DNA from: a virus | Strand: one strand, 5' to 3' | Length of the DNA stretch: 64,000 bases | Virus record (IMG/VR): IMGVR_UViG_3300005617_000004 | Location: 1-64,000 of that record | Shown: piece after piece, positions 34,846-40,756 of the stretch | Numbering within the stretch: position 1 is the first letter of the stretch | How the letters are laid out: every line of letters begins with the position of its first letter | Notes under the pieces: model-generated | Told to the model about the DNA's origin: nothing | Seen by the model: only the letters and a program-made list of their open reading frames with translations | Database searches by the model: none | Made by a program: the position numbers and the translations under genes

Positions 34846-35185
34846 CTCCCCCACGTATGTCTACGCCCTGGTCCGCACCGACCTGACCCTCCCGCAGCAA
34901 CTGGTTCAAGCTGCGCACGCCACCCATGAGTCGGGCGGCCACTTCGGCGCCCCGGCTGGCTGCCACCTGATCGTCCTTGCCGTTGCCGACGAAGCCGCCC
35001 TGCGTGCTCACCACGCACGCCTTGTAGCCGCCGGCATCCCCCTCGTCCTGTTCACCGAGCCCGATCTCGGCGACGCCGCTACGGCGCTCGCCACGGGCCC
35101 ACTCACTCAAGCCGATAGGCTCCATTTCCGGGGCATGTCGCTCTGGAAGCCCGTTGGCGCTGTTCCGGAGATGAAGCCATGCTGA
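34841..35185 (+). CDS. PTH2-like peptidyl-tRNA hydrolase domain, no standard start
   Basis: Open frame from just after an in-frame TAG (34838-34840) to TGA 35183-35185. YVYALVRTDLTLPQQLVQAA, HATHESGGHF, HLIVLAVADEAALRAHHARL and GIPLVLFTEPDLGD then ATALATGPL match phage PTH2-like proteins, complete apart from the N-terminus. No ATG, GTG or TTG precedes YVYALV; ACG (34853) and CTG (34868) are the only near-start codons. Either translation starts unusually or the gene is damaged. Such enzymes recycle peptidyl-tRNA, fitting a tRNA-rich phage. Confidence 0.7.
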   Translation, partial: SSSPTYVYALVRTDLTLPQQLVQAAHATHESGGHFGAPAGCHLIVLAVADEAALRAHHARLVAAGIPLVLFTEPDLGDAATALATGPLTQADRLHFRGMSLWKPVGAVPEMKPC

Positions 35186-35487
35186 CCGACACCGACCGCG
35201 CCCTCCTCCACGCCTGCCGCGCGAAGCGCTATGCGCTGACCAAGGCGCAGATCGCTACCAAGGTGATTACCCGGGCGCCGCACCCGCCGGAAGGCTGCGG
35301 AGAGGCTCAGGCAGCGCAGAACGTTCAGGCGGCCGACATCACCGCACTGCACATCATGGAGGCGGAGATCCGCGGCCTCAAGCCGGCGCATTCGGAGAAG
35401 CTGTGGTCGGTGCAGCTGCGGCTGCTGAACTACCGGAGCCCGCATCCGGAGGTGAAGGCGCGGTTTCAGGCGTGGCTGATGGCCTGA
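35179..35487 (+). CDS. Hypothetical protein (102 aa)
   Basis: ATG 35179 overlaps the end of the PTH2-like frame, indicating translational coupling and that the upstream frame is translated. Helical: TDTDRALLHACRAKRYALTK, QVADITALHIMEAEI-like middle and YRSPHPEVKARFQAWLMA at the end. No family recognised. Followed by a terminator. Confidence 0.75.
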   Translation: MLTDTDRALLHACRAKRYALTKAQIATKVITRAPHPPEGCGEAQAAQNVQAADITALHIMEAEIRGLKPAHSEKLWSVQLRLLNYRSPHPEVKARFQAWLMA

Positions 35488-35502
35488 GCCACCAAACGAA
35501 GA

Positions 35503-35524
35503 ACCCAGGGCTTGCGCCCTGGGT
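35503..35524. terminator. Bidirectional hairpin between convergent genes
   Basis: Perfect 9-bp stem ACCCAGGGC/GCCCTGGGT, loop TTGC, between the plus-strand gene ending 35487 and the minus-strand gene ending 35552. Poor T-tract on either side (TTCTTCG on the minus strand). Confidence 0.65.
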
Positions 35525-35551
35525 CCGTCGAACCAGCCAAAGCCGTAAGGC

Positions 35552-36121
35552 TTACTGGATCTCGCGCAGCAGCTCACCTTCGAGGAACAGGTGGACGACC
35601 ACGGTCACCGAGAGACCGGTGGCGATGTCCAGCTGGACGTAGAAGTTCTGCACCGGGGGCAGGTAGATGCTGTGCAGCAGCGAGTAGATGTTGCGCTGCT
35701 CGGGACGGCCGAGGTTGGCGTACACCGTCGACGCGGTGAGCGCCGGCGCGGGGACGACAGTCTGCTGTTCGAGGCCGGCACCAGCCGACAGGATGAAGGC
35801 GGGGATGGTCAGGTAGACCTTCTCGCCGACCTGCACCTTGTACGAGCCGCGCTGGAAGAACGCGGCAGCGTCGGCGTACGTCGCGATGGCGGCGTAACCG
35901 AGGGTCTGACGCAGGGCGCGGATCGAGAAGCGCTTGGGCCAGCTGAGCTGACCGGCGGTCTGCAGGTTGGTCAGGAGGGCCGAGCGGCCCGCCGAGCCGG
36001 TGCTGAACAGCGTGACGCTGGTCTGCGAGGTGAGGGAAGCGCTGTCATACAGCGGCTGATGAATCGCCTCGAGACGGATGGATCCGCTGCGAGCGTCCTT
36101 GACGGTTCTGAATACGGGCAT
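35552..36121 (-). CDS. Capsid-like beta-domain protein, paralogue A (189 aa)
   Basis: Start at MPVF, 7 bases after GGAG. The family is shared with the products of 37387-38349 and 50005-50769: a first motif GSIRLEAIHQPLYDS, then a Gly/Ser loop, GQLSWPKRFSIRAL, KVQVGEKVYLTIPAFI, a variable loop, IYLPPVQNFYVQL, and a final VVVHLFLEGELLREIQ. Alternating short strands with an aromatic PP(V/M)Q motif suggest a jelly-roll-type beta barrel; this is the minimal single-domain member. Role as capsid, vertex or spike protein is inferred from fold and position in the structural block. Confidence 0.7.
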   Translation of the reverse strand: MPVFRTVKDARSGSIRLEAIHQPLYDSASLTSQTSVTLFSTGSAGRSALLTNLQTAGQLSWPKRFSIRALRQTLGYAAIATYADAAAFFQRGSYKVQVGEKVYLTIPAFILSAGAGLEQQTVVPAPALTASTVYANLGRPEQRNIYSLLHSIYLPPVQNFYVQLDIATGLSVTVVVHLFLEGELLREIQ

Positions 36122-36275
36122 GTTTTTGCTCCATCCGCTCATTGGCGGGTTTTGGTTTGGCGCGGCCGAGGGGATTCCTGCGGTTTTGCCGGTGGATACG
36201 GCTTGTTGTCGATCTCAGCCGCAGGCGCGGTGAGCAGCAAACCGAAAGAGACGAAGAGGTGTTGGAAAAGAACTG

Positions 36276-36298
36276 CTAGGGGCCGCGGGCGCCCCTAG
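36276..36298 (-). terminator. Terminator of the 37150-36317 gene
   Basis: 8-bp stem CTAGGGGC/GCCCCTAG with a 7-base loop; on the minus strand it is followed by AGTTCTTTTCC. A second hairpin (arms CCTACCTCA/TGAGGTAGG, 36311-36330) overlaps the stop codon. Confidence 0.65.
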
Positions 36299-36316
36299 GA
36301 TGCGCATGGCCCTACC

Positions 36317-37150
36317 TCAGTTGAGGTAGGTCTCCATGTACTTGTTGGCGTCGGTCAGGTAGCCGTCCACACCGGCGAGGTCGTCGCTGGCGAGGTCGTC
36401 TTCCATGTCGCCGGTGCCCTGGTAGGCCTTGGCGTCGACGTAGCCGTCCACGCCGGCCATCTCGTCACCGTTGCCGGTGCCCTGGTAGGCGCGGGCATCG
36501 ACGTAGCCGCCGGTGCCCTGGTAGGCGCGGGCGTCAACGTAGCCGCCCAGGCCTTCCATGCCGTTCACCGGACCGCGGACCGCGGCAGCGGGCGCAGCGG
36601 CGACAGCCGCGGGGCCGACCATCGGTGTGCCGTACACGAGGCGGGCGATCATGCCCGGCATCACGAGCTCGACCATCGAGGCGACGCCGCCGCCGATCAG
36701 CAGCGACTTGCCGATGTCGCCCTTGATGAACTTGTTGGCGAGGTAGCCGATCGTGAAGGGGACCGCACCGCCGACGATGCGCTTGGCCCAGGGGTTGGAC
36801 AGGAAGGCGCCGGCGCCCACCATGTTGAGGGCAGGCACGATCACGCTGGAGGTGGCGATGCCACCGAGCGCGTAGGTGCCGACCGCGCCGCCCGCGGCGA
36901 ACGCCATGTGCTTGAGCTTGTTGCGGCCCTTGAAGACGGCGAGCGCCTCCTTGGGAGCGCGCTTCGCAGCGCTGATGTACTGGTTGATGACGCCCACGGG
37001 GTTTCTCCTTGAGGTGCGGTGCTTGCGCCGGCGAGGATTCGCCCGCGAGGTGGATGAACGACTGAGACGGCGGCCGCGCTTGCCACGACGCCCGGGGTTA
37101 CCGAGCAGGGCGAGATGCAGGCCAGGGTTGGACATCAGCATGAGGGGCAT
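36317..37150 (-). CDS. Multi-spanning virion membrane protein with YVDA repeats (277 aa)
   Basis: ATG 37150 after GAAGG. Basic N-terminus with NPRRRKHRTSRRNP, then three hydrophobic segments (HMAFAAGGAVGTYALGGIA; IVGGAVPFTIGYLANKF; SLLIGGGVASMVELVMPGMI) and an acidic tail with three near-perfect repeats of GYVDARAYQGTG separated by Gly/Asp linkers. The basic start would face DNA, the tail the other side of a membrane. Probably a structural membrane protein; ends the leftward unit. Confidence 0.7.
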   Translation of the reverse strand: MPLMLMSNPGLHLALLGNPGRRGKRGRRLSRSSTSRANPRRRKHRTSRRNPVGVINQYISAAKRAPKEALAVFKGRNKLKHMAFAAGGAVGTYALGGIATSSVIVPALNMVGAGAFLSNPWAKRIVGGAVPFTIGYLANKFIKGDIGKSLLIGGGVASMVELVMPGMIARLVYGTPMVGPAAVAAAPAAAVRGPVNGMEGLGGYVDARAYQGTGGYVDARAYQGTGNGDEMAGVDGYVDAKAYQGTGDMEDDLASDDLAGVDGYLTDANKYMETYLN

Positions 37151-37350
37151 CGAGAACCTTCAGCCCGTCGGGGCGAGTCTCAGATAAACCGCTATGCTGT
37201 CTGTCGGGCGGAGGCCATCAGGCCGTCGCGCAACTACATGCTGATGCGCATCACCCTACGCATCCGGGCGCTCGATGTCAAAACTATTTCGGAGAGTACA
37301 TGTTGCCCGACTTGGGCGAGATGCCGCACAAACACAACACGTACATGTAT

Positions 37351-37380
37351 TTGCAGTCGACTGTATATACGCGTATATAC
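37351..37380 (+). promoter_or_regulatory. Promoter with 18-bp palindromic operator
   Basis: TTGCAG (37351-37356), 17 bases, TATATA (37374-37379). GTATATACGCGTATATAC (37363-37380) is a perfect palindrome covering the -10. The ATG at 37387 lies 7 bases after the -10, so the mRNA would be leaderless. The encoded protein starts with an RHH domain, a likely autorepressor. Confidence 0.7.
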
Positions 37381-37386
37381 GGCAGC

Positions 37387-38349
37387 ATGGCCAAGAAACT
37401 CATCAGCCTGCGCATCGACCCTGGTCTCCATGACTGGTACCGCAACCGCGGCGCCGGATACCAGAACGAGATGGAGCAGGCACTGTTCACCTACAAGCGC
37501 GGCAACGCGCAGGAGCTCGCCACCATGCCTACCGACCTCGACGACTACGCTAAGAACAACCCCTGTGCCGTGTGCGGCGGTAAGGGAGTCAAGAAAGTAG
37601 GAAAGGGGAAGAAAGCCATACAGACGCCGTGCTCCAGCTGCCACGGGTCCGGCGGCCAGTCTTGGGAGTTGGTCGGGCAGGTGAACCCCAACTTCGGCAA
37701 GCCCGGCCAACCTTTCATCGTGTCGGTTGGCCAGGATGATGCGGAAAACGTGGAAGACGCCCCCGGCGCGGCAGGAGAGAAGACCGACGATGTCTTCGCC
37801 GGCACGTCACCTTTCTGCACCGTCAGGGACGCGAGGACGGGCAGCATTCGGCTGGAGCGCTCGTCGCAACCTCTGTACGACACCCAGCGCCAGGGCTCCA
37901 TCTACGACAAGCCGATGACCGCCCGTGAGTCGTATCGCGGTGCGCCGGACCCCATCGTGTTCTTCGCGACGCCCAACGGCCGCAGCGCGGCCCAGACCAA
38001 CCTCGGCACTGCTGGTCAGCTCAGCTGGCCCAAACGTTTTCATGTCCGCGCCGTACGGTTGCGGTTCTCCCACATCTGCGACTTGAGCGAAGCCTCCGTG
38101 ATGCTGCAGGTCGGCGAGAAGCTCTATCTGTCGATACCGGTCAAGAACATGGACCAGGAGCCCAACGACGAGCACACCAGCAAGAATCATGAGCTGCCGC
38201 CGCTGCGGTTCATCCACCGGCTGGCGATCCCGGTCTACATCCCGCCGGTCCAATATTTCGGCCTGACCCTGATCACCGGGTCGAAGCATCTCGGCGACGT
38301 GGTGGTCCGCGCCCAGCTCGACGGCCTGATGCTCAGGGAGATTGCGTAG
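37387..38349 (+). CDS. RHH - zinc finger - capsid-like domain fusion, paralogue B (320 aa)
   Basis: Residues 1-40 (KKLISLRIDPGLHDWYRNRG, AGYQNEMEQALFTY) match BrnA-type ribbon-helix-helix domains. Residues 60-90 hold CAVCGGKG and CSSCHGSG, the CxxCxGxG pair of the DnaJ zinc finger. Residues 135-320 are the capsid-like domain: RDARTGSIRLERSSQPLYD, GQLSWPKRFHVRAV, QVGEKLYLSIPV, VYIPPVQYFGL, LDGLMLREIA. An upstream ATG at 37300 with GGAGAG could add 29 residues. The only rightward gene within the leftward block; possibly a self-regulated scaffold or DNA-capsid adaptor. Confidence 0.75.
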   Translation: MAKKLISLRIDPGLHDWYRNRGAGYQNEMEQALFTYKRGNAQELATMPTDLDDYAKNNPCAVCGGKGVKKVGKGKKAIQTPCSSCHGSGGQSWELVGQVNPNFGKPGQPFIVSVGQDDAENVEDAPGAAGEKTDDVFAGTSPFCTVRDARTGSIRLERSSQPLYDTQRQGSIYDKPMTARESYRGAPDPIVFFATPNGRSAAQTNLGTAGQLSWPKRFHVRAVRLRFSHICDLSEASVMLQVGEKLYLSIPVKNMDQEPNDEHTSKNHELPPLRFIHRLAIPVYIPPVQYFGLTLITGSKHLGDVVVRAQLDGLMLREIA

Positions 38350-38599
38350 TCGTCCAGTCCTCGAGCTTGCCCCACACGTGCCACGCGCAGGGCGTGTAGG
38401 GGCAGACTATGGAGGGCGACACGGTGCCGTCGGCCCCGATGTCGTGGCCTTCTCCGTTCGGTCGCTTCAGAGACGCGCAGCCGCCGCACAGCGGGCATTT
38501 GATCGACACGTGGTCATTGCCGGCGACCCACCAGGAGCCGCGCGGCGCGCCAACACAACAGTTGTCGATGCTGCGGGGCAGCAGGACGGTGTCGACCAT
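38333..38599 (-). CDS. Conserved phage protein with Cys/His metal site (88 aa)
   Basis: KCPLCGGCASL and HDIGADGTVSPSIVCPYTPC then WHVWGKLEDW match a conserved phage protein often found with structural genes: CPxC, an H-x-I/V-DGTVSPS(I/V)-x-CP core and a final W-x-K-L-x-x-W. Probable zinc-binding; role unknown. Start overlaps the previous stop (ATGA). Its 3' end overlaps the convergent gene ending at 38349 by 17 bases. Confidence 0.8.
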   Translation of the reverse strand: MVDTVLLPRSIDNCCVGAPRGSWWVAGNDHVSIKCPLCGGCASLKRPNGEGHDIGADGTVSPSIVCPYTPCAWHVWGKLEDWTTTQSP

Positions 38600-39123
38600 T
38601 ACCGCCGACGCGCGAGCAGCATCGCCCCCAAGGCCACAACGGTGCCGGCGCCAATCCACACCAGTGGGTTCTTCCAGAAGGGCTGTTCTTCGCCGGGCAG
38701 CGGCAGGGGCCCCCAATTGGTGGGCCCGATCGGAGTCGACGACACACCCATCTGCGGCATCGTCAAGGACCAGGGGGTCGTCGCCGGCACTGGCGTCATG
38801 GTGGCGGCCGGGAACAGCTGGGCGAAGGTCGGGGTCGCAGCGGGGGTCGCAGCCTTGACCGCGGCGACGCCAGCGTTGCGGGCCTGCATCGCGTCCTTGC
38901 CCGCCTGTACGCTGCTGAAGCTGCCCTCCGGTGCCGGCACGCTGCCGGGGTTCATGCCGGGCAACGGCTGCCAGCGGTAGTAGTCCGGCACCGGGTTCTT
39001 GGCCGCATTGCCAGGAAACCAATACGGGAACAGGCCATACGGCGTCGCGGTCACCACCGGCCTACCGGGGGTGCCGACCTGGACGGTGGGGACTGTGTCT
39101 CCGAGTCCTTCGATCGCGAACAT
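38599..39123 (-). CDS. Tail-anchored virion membrane protein (174 aa)
   Basis: Start at MFAIEGLGDTVP (39123); a longer frame to 39207 overlaps the upstream gene. Pro/Gly-rich, unfolded-looking body (PYGLFPYWFPGNAAKNPVPD), then an Ala-rich helix, and a C-terminal membrane helix WIGAGTVVALGAMLLARRR. One of a series of proteins with a single C-terminal membrane segment plus basic end. Likely inserted in a virion or host membrane with the body inside. Confidence 0.75.
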   Translation of the reverse strand: MFAIEGLGDTVPTVQVGTPGRPVVTATPYGLFPYWFPGNAAKNPVPDYYRWQPLPGMNPGSVPAPEGSFSSVQAGKDAMQARNAGVAAVKAATPAATPTFAQLFPAATMTPVPATTPWSLTMPQMGVSSTPIGPTNWGPLPLPGEEQPFWKNPLVWIGAGTVVALGAMLLARRR

Positions 39124-39125
39124 GG

Positions 39126-39611
39126 TCAGCCTCTCAGCCAGGAATCGACGGTGAAGATGTTGCCCTTGCGGCGGCAGATGAACAGGTTGCCCTTGCTGTC
39201 CCGGCACAGGGCCGGCATCACCTTCGCGGTGTAGACCCCACCCTTGTGGCCGGTGTCGCCGAACGCGTGGTGCCAGTGGGCCTTGTTCTTGGACGGCGAC
39301 TTCACCTGCGCAGGCACGTCGTAGGTCAGGGCCTTGATCAGGGCGATTTGCCGCAGCGCGCCCGCCTTGGCCGGCGTGTTGATGACAAAGGACCCGCTGC
39401 TGGGCGCGAGGTGGAACTTGCGGTGCGCGCGCTCAATCGCCGGCGAGACCTTGCCGGGGTTGCGCTTCACCACCGAGCAGATGACGAAGGCGCGCTTGCG
39501 CGGCTGCCAGCCTAGCCATTTGCCGGCCACGCGCTTGACGGTGACCTTGCCGGAATCCGGGCTGAGCAACTCCAGGGAAGTCAGGCGCCCCACACCGAGT
39601 ACGGATTCCAT
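39126..39611 (-). CDS. Hypothetical structural-region protein (161 aa)
   Basis: No membrane helix, unlike its neighbours. Basic, beta-rich: MESVLGVGRLTSLELLSPDS, KRAFVICSVVKRNPGKVSPA, KAHWHHAFGDTGHKGGVYTA, NLFICRRKGNIFTVD. Gene starts 2 bases upstream of the following gene and is part of the leftward operon. Possibly a soluble core or matrix protein. Confidence 0.7.
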   Translation of the reverse strand: MESVLGVGRLTSLELLSPDSGKVTVKRVAGKWLGWQPRKRAFVICSVVKRNPGKVSPAIERAHRKFHLAPSSGSFVINTPAKAGALRQIALIKALTYDVPAQVKSPSKNKAHWHHAFGDTGHKGGVYTAKVMPALCRDSKGNLFICRRKGNIFTVDSWLRG

Positions 39612-39630
39612 GGGGAGGCGCCTGTGTGGC

Positions 39631-40050
39631 TTACTTCTTCAGCAGCCAGAAACCCAGGCCGACCGCCGCAGCGCTGAGCGCGATGGTCTTGACCGACACC
39701 GGCCCGACGATCGGCAGGTTCACCAGCGTGTCGAGCCCGTCGAACTGCATCTCATCCTCGTAGTCGGCGAGGTCGCCAGCCTTGTGGAAGAACCCCTTCT
39801 CGAGGTTGTGGGGCTGCGCGGCGTCGATGCGCTTCGGCTGACGATGGAACAGCGGGGTGCCGTTCGGGATCTTCAGCGACCGGCCGATGGCCGGCGTCAG
39901 GTTCCGCACGTCGCCGCCCGCCATCCGGGCCATCGGAGCGAGGCCCGGCGCGCGGGTGACCCGGGTGCGCATCTGCTGGACGGTGGTCAATTCGCCGGCG
40001 CCGCGGTTGGCGAACATTCCGTCGAGCTCGTAGGACATGTCACGTTGCAT
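39631..40050 (-). CDS. Tail-anchored virion membrane protein (139 aa)
   Basis: Polar N-terminal 110 residues (SYELDGMFANRGAGELTTVQ; GLAPMARMAGGDVRNLTPAI) and a C-terminal membrane helix VSVKTIALSAAAVGLGFWLL ending KK. Same plan as flanking proteins. Function inferred from series. Confidence 0.75.
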   Translation of the reverse strand: MQRDMSYELDGMFANRGAGELTTVQQMRTRVTRAPGLAPMARMAGGDVRNLTPAIGRSLKIPNGTPLFHRQPKRIDAAQPHNLEKGFFHKAGDLADYEDEMQFDGLDTLVNLPIVGPVSVKTIALSAAAVGLGFWLLKK

Positions 40051-40084
40051 GGAGAGATCCTTGGTGGAGGTGAGCCGGGTCGGC

Positions 40085-40753
40085 TTACTTGCGCTTCTTC
40101 TTGAGCACGATGTAGCCGACCGCGAGCGCTGCGACGGCCAGGGCGCCGTAGGTGATCAGGGGGTGCGCCCCCATGTTGGTCAGCATCGCCTGGGACCGCA
40201 TCTGGTCGGCGCGGGCCTGTTCGGCACGGGCCAGGGCAGCGGCGGCCTCAGCCTGGGCGGCGGACGTCTTGGCGCCGTAGATGCTGCCCGTGATGCCGCC
40301 AGCGGTGGTGCCAGCAGCCTGGATGGCCTGCAGCCACGTCGGGCTGCCGGCCGGAGCCGGGGTGGTGGCGACCGGATCGGCGCCCATGCCCGGCACGAAG
40401 CCCGGGTCCCGGGCCAGACGGCGCACGGCATGCTTCTGGCCACGCGGGGTGCTGAGGTCGCCCATGCCGGGCATGAAGCCCGGGTGCGCGGCGTCCTGGG
40501 TCACCTGGAAGGCGCGGACCTTGCCGCCCTGGTGGCGGGTACCGCGGGGGCGCTGGGTCAGCAGGCCACGCGAGCGGACGCGGGGGTCCGGACCGGCCAT
40601 GCCGCCGGAGGCCTGGGTGTAGACCTCCACGTCGCGATCGTCCTCGAACGGGTTGTCGCTCTCGGCTTCCACCGAGATGGTGTTGCCGTAGGGCTGCAGG
40701 TCGATCGGCTGCGAGCGGTACTTCTGGTGGACATGGACGCGGGGAGCGGGCAT
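40085..40753 (-). CDS. Tail-anchored virion membrane protein with PGMG motifs (222 aa)
   Basis: Basic-polar body containing HPGFMPGMGDLSTPRGQKHA and RDPGFVPGMGADP, two copies of an F-(M/V)-PGMG motif that recurs in the 47198-47545 product (GYMPGMGAFD). An Ala-rich helix precedes the C-terminal membrane segment TYGALAVAALAVGYIVLKKKRK-like end (single helix plus KKKRK). The shared motif may be a docking or processing site. Confidence 0.75.
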   Translation of the reverse strand: MPAPRVHVHQKYRSQPIDLQPYGNTISVEAESDNPFEDDRDVEVYTQASGGMAGPDPRVRSRGLLTQRPRGTRHQGGKVRAFQVTQDAAHPGFMPGMGDLSTPRGQKHAVRRLARDPGFVPGMGADPVATTPAPAGSPTWLQAIQAAGTTAGGITGSIYGAKTSAAQAEAAAALARAEQARADQMRSQAMLTNMGAHPLITYGALAVAALAVGYIVLKKKRK

Positions 40754-40756
40754 GGG

